Source: Takakia lepidozioides (lineage: Eukaryota; Streptophyta; Takakiopsida; Takakiales; Takakiaceae). From it: a stretch of 64,000 bases of DNA. Under the pieces are notes generated by a model. The model had not been told where the DNA came from and searched no databases. It worked only from the letters and a program-made list of their open reading frames with translations. Below, one piece after another: positions 1-10,359 of the stretch (the first letter of the stretch is position 1; each line of letters opens with the position of its first letter). Position numbers and translations under genes: made by a program. Where the stretch lies: contig CM060731.1 of NCBI GenBank assembly GCA_030704615.1, positions 70,784,756 to 70,848,755 of the forward strand. Reading direction: 5' to 3'.

Positions 1-2
1 CT

Positions 3-533
3 ATGTTCGATCGATGTGAGCACAAAATTTCGGGGTCGAACAGAAGCATAAATTGGGAATTAGAGATAGAGGAAGAGTGGGACACCACAACAAGGATGAC
101 CAGCATCAAACCGGCCCAGAGGGAGGAGATACCACGACGCGTTTTGTCGTCATGGATATCAGATGGCACAGTTTGTTCGATGTGTAAGAATCCATACGGC
201 CCAGAGGGATGTCATGTGCTTAGATCATGTAGACATATGTTCCATCTCACATGTCTTATCCCGTAAGCCTTGCGAATGAGCGCTTGCCCAGAATGCCATA
301 CACCAATCCATCGTCGTTTCTATGAGCTGGTGGGTTTGGAAGAAATGATATCCATAGGTTTTGAATACAATCGACACAACCTCCCATTGGATGGGCTGAC
401 ATTCACATTTATGAATTGTGTACATTGGGGCAAAAACTTGGTATGGGATGCAGACAGAGAGATGCATGGCATACATGCCGGAAACCCGGCATACATCAAA
501 GATCCCCAGTATTTCTGGGTCACATCTAACTAG
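3..533 (+). pseudogene. RING-H2 finger gene remnant with in-frame stop
   Basis: One reading frame carries a RING-H2-like zinc ligand pattern: CSMC, a 14-residue spacer, then C-x-H-x2-H-x2-C (SCRHMFHLTC) and a closing CPEC pair. RING-H2 domains usually belong to E3 ubiquitin ligases that bind an E2 enzyme. The domain is split by an in-frame TAA at 264-266, between the sixth and seventh ligands, and the same frame resumes at once with the CPEC pair. After the domain comes a Trp/Tyr-rich tail ending at a TAG near 531-533; further stops follow in the same frame to about 610. The left end may lie outside the window. I read it as a decayed gene, or one dispersed by a mobile element. An unrecognised intron is possible but the flanking bases do not suggest one. 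The long minus-strand frame over 225-863 has no recognisable domain. Confidence 0.55.
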
Positions 534-749
534 GAGATAACCATACGTGCGGGAGGCATTCCTGATTGGTGGGAGAGAGAGCAGTTTTGCCGCAATCTGG
601 GAGGGCATTGGAGTCAGTGAAGGTCTAGGTTTATCCAGCTCCCACAGGTTCCATAGGTGCTGGAGGAGAACGAATTGTATGACCGATAACTGATTGTGAG
701 ACATTTGTTGTTGTCCAAACTGGGAAATGCTATAATATATCAACGCTGA

Positions 750-1163
750 ATGTATGAGGCGTACGAGGCGGCTTATCGTCGAAACGACACAATGATTAGG
801 GACAGGGCCCGCGAGAGGCAGTTGGAAAGTTTCAAAAGTACCATCAAGGCGGTTGTAGAGCAATGGAGGCGATTATGGACAAACCGTTATCATCGTGTTT
901 CGGGGGCTCTATTGCCGGATGTGGACGGCCTCGTTGCCAATTTGCATGCAGCCCGAACACTTGTTCTCGATCCACCTCCGCCACGTCGTGAGAGTGAAGA
1001 AGAAAGTCAACTTTCACCGCAAAGTAGGCGGATGCAGGCCAGAATTGATCACATGCCATTGGGCCCCTCATTGACCACGAGATCACGGTCGCAAGCTCTG
1101 GCAATTTGCAGTGCAAATCAGGCCACAACATCACATTCCTTGTCCTCGGACAGTGACGACTAG
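750..1163 (+). CDS. Hypothetical protein, possible C-terminal part of the RING-like gene
   Basis: This 137-codon frame begins MYEAYEAAYRRND and is rich in Arg, Glu and Ser. It ends in an acidic-serine tail (SLSSDSDD). The first 60 residues look helical (RDRARERQLESFKST). There is no recognised domain. It lies downstream of and on the same strand as the broken RING-H2 gene and may be the continuation of that gene after stops at about 533-610. It could equally be a chance frame; no homology or splice evidence is visible. Confidence 0.3.
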   Translation: MYEAYEAAYRRNDTMIRDRARERQLESFKSTIKAVVEQWRRLWTNRYHRVSGALLPDVDGLVANLHAARTLVLDPPPPRRESEEESQLSPQSRRMQARIDHMPLGPSLTTRSRSQALAICSANQATTSHSLSSDSDD

Positions 1164-1620
1164 GCTTTTAATGACTCGCACCGTAGTACATAGACAATGT
1201 GCATTTTTGTTGTACCTTGAATATTGTTGGAAAACATAGTGATAACATTCCGCCAATATTGTATATCACCAATTTTGTTAATATACAATGCATATGTGCG
1301 GCACCTGCCAATTTCAATTGCATGAGCAGCGTTTTCTTCACATTTACACTCGTGTGATATGGAAAAAGTGGTTCACCCTGTAAACAAATTTACAATGGTG
1401 TCATATTTGGTCATGACGTGTATATGGGTATTTGCAATGAATTTCCGAAAGCTGGAGAACAAGGAAAATTGATGTTAACCAATAAGTTATAACGAATTAC
1501 GAACGGTCGTCTTCCAAACAAATTTCGCCTGGTCCGTGCGTATTTCATAATCATTTTGCAAAATCTATGATCTTTCTACGAACATACCCACAAAGTTCTC
1601 AAAGCACAAAATAATTTCGA
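1164..1620. other. Non-coding, no recognised feature
   Basis: AT-rich sequence between the RING-like remnant and the first tandem repeat array. No open frame, structured repeat or RNA gene was recognised. Confidence 0.5.
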
Positions 1621-1622
1621 AT

Positions 1623-2022
1623 GATCTCATATTACACTGGGACGTATCAGAGGGTACATTGAACACACTGGCCAAGTCTCAAACGAAGGAAAATCATTTG
1701 GATGGGCAACCATCCGTTGGCTCATTGAACAAATTTCGATTGATCTCATATTACTCTGGGGCCTCTTACATGGTACATTGAACATAATGGCCAAGTCTCA
1801 AAGCGAACCAAAATCATTTCGATGGCCAACCATCCATTGAGCCATCAAATGAATTTTGATTGATCTCATATTAGTTCGGGACCTGTGAGAGGGTGTCTCG
1901 AACGTACTGGCAAAGTTTGGAAGCAAACAAAAATGATTTGGATGGGCAACCATCCGTTCACCCATTGAATGTCTTCCGTTGGATCTGCTATTACTTTGAG
2001 ACCTGTTGGACTGTGTTTCGTG
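1623..2022 (+). repeat. Tandem repeat array 1, ~120-bp monomers (3 full + partial)
   Basis: Monomers start at about 1623, 1742, 1862 and 1982 with GATCTCATATTA (GATCTGCTATTA in the last). Each contains the order 'catattac..tggg.cct', 'tggccaagt', 'aaatcattt.gatgg.caacc' and 'cattgaa'. The three full monomers differ from each other more than each differs from its counterpart in array 2. They therefore form a three-monomer higher-order unit. No protein is encoded consistently across monomers. Confidence 0.85.
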
Positions 2023-2659
2023 TGCTCACGATTTTTTTTTCATTCTGTTTTTTAATGGGGCGTGTAATGACTCCATATGCAACGTGCGTGCCAAATTTGG
2101 GAGCGAACATAATTCATTTGGAACCAAAACCACAGTTTTTTACCTATATTGCACTCCAAACTTGATTTGTGTTCTACTTCATGCACTCTTTATAGAGAGT
2201 TTTGCAATTGTGAGCGAAGAGTGTTTGATTGGGAGGCATTTTTGGGAGGCATTTTTTTTTAGGCATTTTTGATTGGTCCAAATTTTGGCGGGGGAGTAGC
2301 GGTGGGATGCTTGAAGCCGCAGATGAAAAATGAGCCAAAAACAAAATCGATACGTGCCAGAAACCCCCAATGAAAGGCAATACAAACCTATTTATTGGCT
2401 TAAAATTAATTTAAATTCAATTAAATTCTGGAATGGCTTGAAGGGTGAGCGCGTCGATGGGGAGACAAATGATTTATTTGTCTAATGTGTCTCCACACAT
2501 GTGTCGCACACATGTTCAAGCACATGGGGGCAAAAGAGAGGCTTCAACCACATCCGTTCAATGGGTGCAATAGTCGTGCACGCATTGCATGATTTCTTTT
2601 TCGCAATGAACAAAAATCAGATGAGAAGTGAACGCCTCATTGGCCCATTGAACAAATTT

Positions 2660-3065
2660 TGATTGATCTCATATTACACTGGGACCTATCAGAGGGTACA
2701 CTGAACACACTGGCCAAGTTTCAAAGCGAATGAAATCATTTGGATGGACAACCATCCGTTGGCCCATTGAACGAATTTCGATTGATCTCATATTACTCTG
2801 GGGCCTCTTACATGACACATTGAACATAGTGGCCAAGTCTCAAAGCGAACCAAAATCATTTCGATGGCCAACCATCCGTTGAGCCATTGAATGAATTTTG
2901 ATTGATCTCATATTAGTCCGGGGCCTGATACATGGTATGTTGGACATAGTGGCAAAGATTGAAAGCAAACGAAAAATCATTTGGATGGGCAACCATTCAA
3001 TCGCCCATTGAATGAATGGGGTTTCGTCTTCGATTATACTGGGATCTGTTATATGATATGCCATT
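2660..3065 (+). repeat. Tandem repeat array 2, second copy of the ~120-bp three-monomer unit
   Basis: Monomers begin near 2664, 2783 and 2903, again with GATCTCATATTA. The first matches the first monomer of array 1 (acactgggac.tatcagagggtaca), the second matches the second (actctggggcctcttacatg), and the third matches the third. The whole block is therefore a duplication of array 1, about 1,040 bp away. The array ends in a diverged half-monomer at the left arm of the first foldback. Confidence 0.85.
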
Positions 3066-3375
3066 TGAAGCTCTTTTTGTAGTGTCTCATGCTTCGTAAT
3101 GCGGTGCTTCTCCATGTCCACTTTATCCAATATGTTGATGTTCTGCACCTGAAATAGATCCACACATGTGTGCAAAAATCCTTAAATAAGCAAATGACCA
3201 TCTCCACTTTTATAAGCCTCATCCACAGCTTCCAGTTTTGATGGTCAATTGGTTTTTTAAGTATTTATATACGCATGTATGGATATGTTCCAGATGGAGA
3301 ATATCAACATTGGAAAAATAAGAGTTGGAGAAGCACCTCATTACGAAGCAAGAGACATTACAGAAGACCTCAGCA
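3058..3375. repeat. Foldback 1 (imperfect inverted repeat, ~85-bp arms)
   Basis: The left arm (3058-3150) contains 'gtctcatgcttcgtaatg' and 'ggtgcttctcca'. The right arm (3288-3375) contains the reverse complement, with 'ggagaagcacctcattacga' and 'agcaagagacatta'. Arms match at roughly three quarters of positions and flank a loop of about 140 bp. No coding frame spans it. It could be a foldback element, a MITE or a small-RNA hairpin. Confidence 0.7.
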
Positions 3376-3485
3376 TGTTGAATATCTGGATGAAGAATCT
3401 TGCCAATCGTCGCCGCAAGCGCTTATGAAATGATCACATGTTTGTTGGTGGAAGCTAATCTCGTACCCATCGAAGACTCCCGCAT

Positions 3486-3574
3486 GCCACATGGAACGGT
3501 TCATGTGATACATTTTCACAAATGCGATGTGATACATTTGTGAAATGGTATCACATCAACCGTTTAATGTGGCC
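3486..3574. repeat. Foldback 2 (tight hairpin, 39-bp arms, 10-nt loop)
   Basis: The left arm is 3486-3524 (gccacatggaacgg ... cacaaatg). The right arm is 3535-3574 and is its reverse complement with about five mismatches. The loop is 3525-3534. The stem length and tight loop resemble a MIRNA-type or siRNA precursor fold, but no expression evidence is available from sequence. Confidence 0.8.
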
Positions 3575-3629
3575 AATGCACCTCTCCCGCTCCATGGCGG
3601 AAATGTTCGTCACTTGAAGGCACAAACAC

Positions 3630-4045
3630 AAATAATCCGTGCAAACAATCTCAAGAATCATACGTACTGCAAGGTGTTTCACACTGCCGATGTTCATGTA
3701 GCTGAATTCTTTAGGAATCATTTTGCTACTCCCATACCAGTTGACAACATCAGGTCCACTGGGACTGCCATATTCCGAATTCCGTATCAGCCATCACGGA
3801 CACGAAACCAGAAACTTCGCACAAAATCTCCAATTCATTCAATTTAGGGTGGGCCGTGGCTGCAGCCTGTAAGCTGGCCGGGATGGCTGATACGTTCGCT
3901 TGAACATGACAGTCTCAGATGACTTGATGTTGTTGGCATGAGAATAGCAAAAAGAGTACTATAGAATTCAGCTAGAGGAACAATAATAACATGAAATACC
4001 TTACCGTAAATATGATTGTTGACATTGGTTGTGACAACTCCAATT
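3630..4045. repeat. Foldback 3 (imperfect inverted repeat, ~165-bp arms)
   Basis: The left arm at about 3630-3800 includes 'gtagctgaattcttta' and 'ccataccagttgacaacatc'. The right arm at about 3885-4045 includes the complements 'tatagaattcagctag' and 'gatgttgttggcatgag'. The loop is about 85 bp. The arms are diverged, so this is an old or selected hairpin. The short frame at 3545-3847 lies in the left arm and is probably not a gene. Confidence 0.7.
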
Positions 4046-4186
4046 AACAAAGAACTCGCACCATCAGTTGCGCTCCTACAGCAGCACCGGTCCCCCGAGT
4101 AAATAAAGTTCCGTTAAATAATAAATTGTATACGCTCAAACCTCAGAGATGTCATGTCAGCAAAACCGGACGTGTACTGTGTCACT

Positions 4187-4551
4187 GTTTGTAACTTCGA
4201 ATGTTTCAATGTTTCTGACAGGGTACTGAGAAAATGATATATTGGTTCTGTACGAGTTAGACAACAAACGTTCCACATCTCATTCAAATGTCGACACTAC
4301 CATGAATGACATTGATCAAAAAGTAATAGGTGTACATGCAACCTCCAGACGTTCAAGTAGACCATTCACTGGACCTAGTATCAAACGTTCGGACTTCGGA
4401 GGTCGCATGTGCCCCTATTAGTTTCCGATTCATGCCTCTCATGGTAGTGTCGCACATTTGACTGAGATGTGAGACGTTTGTTGTTTAACTCCTACGGAAC
4501 TAATACATCGTTTTCTCATAACCCTAGCGAAAACGTTGGAACATTACAAAT
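4187..4551. repeat. Foldback 4 (imperfect palindrome, ~160-bp arms)
   Basis: The arms run from 4187 inward and from 4551 inward. Left-arm blocks 'gacaacaaacgtt', 'ccacatctcattcaaatgt' and 'cgacactaccatga' are matched on the right by 'catggtagtgtcg', 'cacatttgactgagatgtg' and 'aacgtttgttgttt'. The outer ends also pair (tttgtaac with acattacaaat). The central loop is only about 30 bp. There is no coding capacity; it looks like a foldback transposon or an inverted gene-fragment duplication. Confidence 0.8.
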
Positions 4552-4803
4552 ATAAACAGTAAGACAATACACAAACCATTTATGTTGCGATGACATGTGT
4601 TAGGTCGAACATATTAATGTAGTATTTACAATGGGACTTTATGTATTACATGCACGATCAAAATTAAGTTATGTCTTCATAAAAGAACCATTATACCGCA
4701 ACAAATCTCATATCTACGAAACTATGGTCTACTCCGTCCTATATACGTCTTTCGGCTCAGGCCAATTGAAGGGCTTGCCCATGAATCGAAGTACTACATG
4801 GGC

Positions 4804-6182
4804 TCATGTGACTATCTCATTCTTGTTGTTGTCGTACAATCTTTGTAGCATTGAATGCCAACAACCTCCCGTAAATTGGTCCTCGAACATACTTTGATCA
4901 TAATGAGCGCTGCCATTTATTCGTACCGCTATCTTTCCAACAGCAAAGGCCTCCAACGTCATGTCCTTGGGGGGGGGGGGGGGGGTGGCATTCGCATTGA
5001 AAACCGATGCAATATCTTTTTCCACCCACCATCTTTTCGCGAGATCCGGTCCAGCTTGTCTTGGTTTTCAAACTGGTATGGCGAGGCTTTACGTATGCCC
5101 AATGGGGTAGCTAAGCCCCAATCACACACCCCAATCTTGATCTCCTTGGTGCCATCTGGAAAATGCAACAAGATGTTGTCGGGGGACAAGTCGTTGTGCA
5201 TGACACCGTTCTTGTGGACAACATCCATGATGCACACTAATGCCTATGCAAGTTTACTGCGCACTTTTCGGAAACAAAGCAAGCGATCGCATTCCTGGAA
5301 CTCTGCTTCCGTTCCCTTTTGTTTCAAAATCACCCTATTGTCCGAATCGTTGCCTCATTTTCTGTCAAGGTTCACCATGTCGCGTATTGTCCTTCCATTC
5401 CACCAGCAAGTGTAACCCTCTAGCTCACGTGCATTCACAACAAAATATGAGATAACACCCGGATACTAGAACTTCACTGCCAAACACTCGTCGTTATGTT
5501 GTCTCAACGCCTATTCTGGATTTTTGGACTTGGGTTTTTTTTCCCGCTAGCTCCCAACGCTCCGGTATTCTAGAATTGCCAACAATCCTACATTGACGGA
5601 CCTTAGCATACCCTCATTCTTTGTAAGGGCCAATCTCTACGACCTTCGCAGTAGAGTTCAGGTAATAAAGACCAGTTGTGCCTCCCCCGCCCGATGACCC
5701 CTCCTTCCAAGAGACAACCCTAATCCGGCGATGTGAATTCTGACTTGCCGAGCAAGCCCAATACTCAACACGCTGCATTAACTCAGCTTCGGCGGAGAAC
5801 ACTCAACCCTCGGTTGTTCTACCCTTCCATGTCTTCATTAGCTGCCTCAAATTCCACGTGGTGTCTTTCGCCCTGCTTTGGATCCACCGATTGAATTTCG
5901 GTTTGTCCCTGTCCGCCGTCCATTTAACCCCCGCCAAAGCGTTTGTCATTTTCCTCTCCATATTTTGCTGGAAAATCTGAAACCCTCCCATCCATGCCTG
6001 ACATAAGCACTCTCTAGCCTCATCATGTCCCTACCCTTGAAATAATTCACTACCACTTCTTTCACCATATCCAAGGCATCCGGTCCTGGGTAGTCTGGCT
6101 TGTTGACGTGGCTATCCCGCTCATGGGCACGTTTTCTCTTCCTCCGACCCCCAGACAACCCCGCCCCAGAACTTGAATTCAC
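4804..6182 (-). pseudogene. Protein-kinase-like gene, disrupted
   Basis: Read on the minus strand, the catalytic loop is visible as HNDLSPDNILLHF (about 5160-5205), close to the kinase HRDLKxxN loop. It is followed by CDWGLA (about 5110-5125) in the DFG position, with Trp replacing Phe. Upstream frames at 5803-5991 and 5946-6182 begin in a basic region (GGRRKRKRAHERDSHV) and continue as WxxRxxK-rich sequence. The frame is broken several times: a shift near 5985, a stop near 5803, and TGA and TAG codons between 5240 and 5400. A run of 16 or more G near 4970-4986 falls at a further frame jump. The Lys-Glu part of the N-lobe was not found. It is best called a kinase-like pseudogene; an active gene with unrecognised introns is less likely. 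Confidence 0.5.
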
Positions 6183-6500
6183 AACCCTCGATATTGTATA
6201 AACCTTTGTCCACTACAAGGGACAAAACCTCAGAAAACAGCAATGGACGCGTGTGGATGGTGTCTTCGTAGTTTCTGCAAAAAGCAGGTCGCCGGAGATC
6301 CGAAAACGGCAAAATGGTGATACGATGATTGAAGAGGGAGAGGTCAAATGTTCAAAATCACCTCCATCCATCCTATTTGTTTCGTTTTTCCTGACCCGCG
6401 GCACCTTGCCACGTGGCTGGCAAGACGCCGCTTCATGATTTTTTTTAAAAACAAAACACCACACGGCGGGTCCCTGGATTTAAAAAAAAAAAAAAACCTC
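6183..6500. other. Non-coding stretch upstream of the palindrome array
   Basis: Mixed-composition sequence between the 5' end of the kinase-like frame and the palindrome array, with a poly-A run at 6481-6495. It may include the upstream region of the kinase-like gene. No convincing frame was found. Confidence 0.35.
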
Positions 6501-6530
6501 GTGACCGCTGCATGGCGGTCGCTGTTTAGA

Positions 6531-6573
<43 letters not shown>

Positions 6574-7280
6574 TAAGCGACCGCCGACTGGCGGTCGCTT
6601 AATTCAAGATTCAAAATAAAAATAAGCGACCGCCGCTAAATGACAGTCGCTTCATTTAAAAAAAAATATTAAGTAAGCGACCGCCAAACGGCGGTCGCTT
6701 AATTTAAGAATCAAAATCAAATCGAGCGACTGCCTCCAATTCCAAATGGCGGTCGCTGTATTGTTTATTAACAAAAATAGCGATGGCCGCAAAATGGCGG
6801 TCGCTGCATTTTTCAAAAATTTACTGAAGAAGGGACAGCCAAACGGCGGTCGCTTCATTTAAAAATACAAATAAAAATAAGCGACCGCTGCTAAATGGCG
6901 GTCGCTAAATTTAAAAAAAAACTATAGCGACCGCCACATGGCGGTCGTTGTATTTTTTCAAAATATATCAAAGATATAATAATAATAATATAATAAAGTA
7001 CGAGCGACCGCCAATCTGGGCGGTCGCTTCATTTAAAACATAATAAACTTCAACTGAGCATCAACATAGGCAGCCGCTTATTCTAAAATATAATAAAATA
7101 CAAGCGACCGCCAATATGGGCGTCCGCTTCATTTAAAAATTAATAAATTATCGGCGACCGCCAATATATGCGGTCGCTTAATTTAACAAAATGATAAATC
7201 ACAAGCGACTGCCAATATGTAAGGTTGCTTCATTTAAGAAATAAAAAAATATATGCGACCGCCAATATAGGCGGATGTAT
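6501..7280. repeat. Array of ~15 short GC palindromes (GCGACCGCC / GGCGGTCGC) in AT-rich spacers
   Basis: About fifteen units of 24-35 bp recur every 45-60 bp. Each has the form (a)agcgaccgcc - 3 to 9 nt - ggcggtcgct(t). Clear examples start near 6575, 6675, 6881, 6926, 7003, 7093 and 7153. Some are decayed in one arm (6624, 6779, 7057, 7204, 7254). Spacers are AT-rich and often begin 'ttcatttaaa' or 'ttaattta'. Every unit can form a short hairpin, and the two strands are nearly equivalent. No protein frame runs through the array. Confidence 0.9.
6533..6570. repeat. (TA)n microsatellite
   Basis: An uninterrupted run of about 18 TA dinucleotides sits between the first and second palindromic units of the array. 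A poly-A tract lies shortly upstream at 6481-6495. Confidence 0.95.
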
Positions 7281-7289
7281 TTTCTAAAA

Positions 7290-7520
7290 GAAATTAATAA
7301 ATATTAATAATTGGCCACGTCTGTTTTACACCGTGGCTGCCATGTCATTACAAATGATAGAAGTAAATCGTAAAAGTCAAATATAAAAAATATTACATGG
7401 GTAAACGTACGGATTCGACGTGACGTGACGTGACGTACGTCGGACATGACGGCCGACGTGTCAGCGCCACGTCACGTTAGGAATGATAACTAGGGCTCAA
7501 GAGATTATCCTGGCTGTGCA
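7290..7520. other. Non-coding stretch with TGACG iterations
   Basis: No gene is seen. At 7418-7447 the word TGACG is iterated four to five times and runs into a GTACGTCGG / CCGACGTG imperfect inverted pair. These words resemble TGACG/ACGT-core bZIP sites, but without an adjacent gene that reading is weak. Confidence 0.4.
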
Positions 7521-7539
7521 GGGTCATGAAAATGAAGGG

Positions 7540-9200
7540 ACTAACCGTAAGGTTGACCAGGTCCAGCAGAGAGCAGGGGAGGTTCGGCAGGCTGGGGGGA
7601 GGTCTCAGTAGACAGGCGTGGACTTTCAGCAGACTATTATGCAGTCTCAGCAGACTATGTGTGGAGTCTCAGCAGATCGGCATGGAAATTGAGCAGACAG
7701 AACATGAAATTCAGCAGACTGCCTTGGAAAATCAGCAGACTGACAGACAGTCTCGAGACGCCTGTGACTAGGAGACTCGCAAACAGACTGGACAGAAGAC
7801 TCAGGATGACACTCCCATTGCGTACCAGCAGTCCTAGTAGAACTCACGGTAGACCTCCATGGAGTCTGCTGAACAGTACCCTCCACAGAGTGTCCTCCAC
7901 GATTTGCCCACAACATTTGCTGCTGAGTCTATTATGACGGGACAATGACACATTCAACAGCCTGACCAGCAGTGGATATCTGAGCATTTGACCCAATTTA
8001 AACGGACATCGTCTGCCCAACCCAACTTTTTAATGTTTGCCGACCCTTTGTCAATGGTGCCAGAATCAACTTTCCCTCGCCAGATAAGTTCACCCACACA
8101 CTTTGGCCCACACGATATAACTATGACATCGGTAAATCCCCCGTATCCATCATCCCGTAGCGTGCCAAGTATGATATTTGAGCTTAGTCTCGTCTTCGTT
8201 CGTTCACTGGCGAGAGTCATCGATGAATTTGAAGTGAGCGAACCGACCTGTAGACCAGTAAACCACATCATAGACCATACAGCAGAATCCGATGAGGGAA
8301 GTCCAGCAACCCGGCCTTACATGTCTCTGATTGCACCCCTCCCACCTCTTTCAACCCCGAGTCTGTTATGTCAGTAGACCCTCACAACTTACTTGATGGT
8401 GAAATTGATAGTCTGCTGGTGCGCCTACAAGACCAGAACCACCGTATGGTAGAGCAGGACAAGCAGCAGACTAACAAGACTGCCAATGAGAGTGCAGGGA
8501 CGACTAGAGAGGAGATTGCCTTGGACACTGTAGAGTGCACTCCCCAGGAGACTGTCCAGCAGGGTATAGGGGACACTGCCCAGGAGACTTGCCACGAGGG
8601 GACTAACCGGGATAATGGGCAGGAGACTGTCCAGCAGACTGTGCGGGGAGGTGTCCAACAGACTAGGCAGGAGACTGCAGTGGGGGCGAACAACGACACA
8701 AGTGTAGATGACATTGTCCCGGAGTCTGCCAACGACATTACCTCGGAGACTGCACATGACTCCTCCCAGCCCAACAGAGTCCCGCAAGACTGCCCATGAG
8801 TCTGCTCCTGCGTCTGAGGATCTCTTCAGCAGACTCCAGAATACTCTGCCTAGGAGACTACACACAAGTCTGCTCAGCAGGCTGCACAAGACTCCGCCCA
8901 GGTGACTGCCTAGCAGTCTGCGTATGAGTCTGCCCGGAAGACTGCAGCAAACCCTGCCCACCAGACTGCGCATCAGTCTGCCCAGGTGACTGCAGCAGAC
9001 ACTTCCCAGCAGACTGCAGCAGACTAAACAGAAGACTGCACATGAGTCTTCCCAAGAGACTTCTCCAGAGTATGCCCAACAGATTATCGGGGAAACTACA
9101 GTTGACCCATCTAAGGCGGCTGCTCAACAGTCGTTCCAGCAGACTCCAGTAGAGCCAACCCAGATGTGTGCCCAAGAGACTTTCCATGAGGCGTCAGTGG
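7540..9200. repeat. Degenerate GCAGACT/CAGCAGACTG word array
   Basis: The words GCAGACT, CAGCAGACTG and GGAGACTG recur dozens of times on the plus strand over 1.6 kb, at irregular spacing. Translated, they give low-complexity Gln/Thr/Glu protein (for example ETVQQTVRGGVQQTRQETA at 8368-8799). Open frames occur on both strands as a consequence. I treat the frames as repeat-derived. A genuine low-complexity protein cannot be fully excluded for 7988-8799, where frames are 129 and 143 codons long. Confidence 0.75.
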
Positions 9201-9655
9201 AGGATGCCCGCAGACAAATTTTGCCTGTTGACACTTCCTGATTCTCGTGTTATTTCAATGCATGCCATTTGTGAGGCTGCGAGGACTGGACTGGCAAGTG
9301 TCAACAAACCTCCTGACAGTCTTCTGCTGCGCAACAGAGCTGTAATATTGCGGTAGTCTGGGCAAGTCATCCCGGGCATTGAGGTGGAGAGCACCTCCGT
9401 GCTAGCAGAAAGAGGAAAAGCCAGAAAACGCCCGGTCGTTGAGGCGGTCAAGGAGACTGGAGAAGGTCATGTTCAAAAGAGACCAGTCAGGAAAGACAAG
9501 TCTGATGTGTTTATGAACAAAGACCGCCGATTGTGTTTGGACATGGACAAGAGGTGGCAGAGTTACTTAAGTTGAAGAAGTAAGTCATACGTGGTCTGCT
9601 GCTCGGTCGTGTCCTTTCAAAGTTGCCTGGGTCTGTCGTATCTTCTGGCAGTCTG
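9200..9655. other. Non-coding, between two repeat fields
   Basis: No recognised gene. A 63-codon frame at 9384-9575 is Lys/Arg/Glu-rich but has no domain. Scattered AGTCTGC words continue. Confidence 0.35.
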
Positions 9656-9736
9656 CTAGCTCTGCTTACACCCGCAGCCTTTTTCTGCGTTTTTTAGAGG
9701 ATTGTACTTGGTCTGCTTTGACTGTGCTACAGTCTT

Positions 9737-9925
9737 GTGCTTTTGGACTTTGTCGAATGTCAGGTCTGTTGGTCGGTCTGCTAGGACTCTGCAGTCAACT
9801 TGTGTTTTTGGACTTTGTGGAATGTCAAGTCTCTTGATTGGTTTGCTAAGACCCTGCATCAGACTTCTGTTTTTGGACTTTGTGGAATGAGTGGTCTGTT
9901 GGTGGGTCTGCCTGTATGTGCAAGA
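9737..9925 (+). repeat. 65-bp tandem repeat, 3 copies
   Basis: Copies start at 9737, 9802 and 9867, an exact 65-bp period. Each begins 'gtgtttttggactttgtggaa' with minor changes and contains the 'gtctgttggtcggtctgct' type of AGTCTGC word. The third copy is truncated. The 160-codon minus-strand frame across 9656-10138 is a shadow of this repeat. Confidence 0.85.
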
Positions 9926-10359
9926 TTGAAAGTCGTATGTGGCGATTGATGTCCGTACATATAGCCGCTGGGAATAGCATGATGTACTTTTTCGAAGGAG
10001 ACTCGCGGTTCCGATGTGGCATTGCGCCGGAAGACATGAAAGCACTGAACTTGGTTGAGTCGGAGAGCTCGGACAGACTTTGGAGGTCTGGTGTTGTTTC
10101 TTCGAGATCAACTCCTTGGACTCGAGGACGTATGGCACTATCGCTCTTTAACCAACGTCAACGTGGACCAGGTTTGTTTTCCAGACTTTCAACACAGCCC
10201 CACGCGAAACCTTGGTGGCAAACCTTGATGGTGCCTTGACTCCTGCGTGACTTGGCAAAGACATTAAAGACTGCACTCATATATTGGTGCCAGTCTTTCA
10301 AAGGTAAGACCCGACAGACTTGTTCCCTTTTTGGAGTCTGCTGAATATTGGCTCGACGT

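Noticed and set aside
225-863. 212-codon minus-strand frame over the RING-like region
   Set aside because: No domain, and it runs antisense to a clear RING-H2 pattern; taken as a shadow frame.
6501-7280. CRISPR-like appearance of regular palindromic repeats
   Set aside because: Spacers are AT-rich and low-complexity, repeat arms vary, no cas genes are present, and the window is eukaryotic.
8368-8973. 143- and 182-codon frames on opposite strands
   Set aside because: Both are translations of the GCAGACT word array; low-complexity on either strand.
9656-10138. 160-codon minus frame
   Set aside because: It reads through the 65-bp tandem repeat on the opposite strand; the protein repeats with the same period and has no domain.
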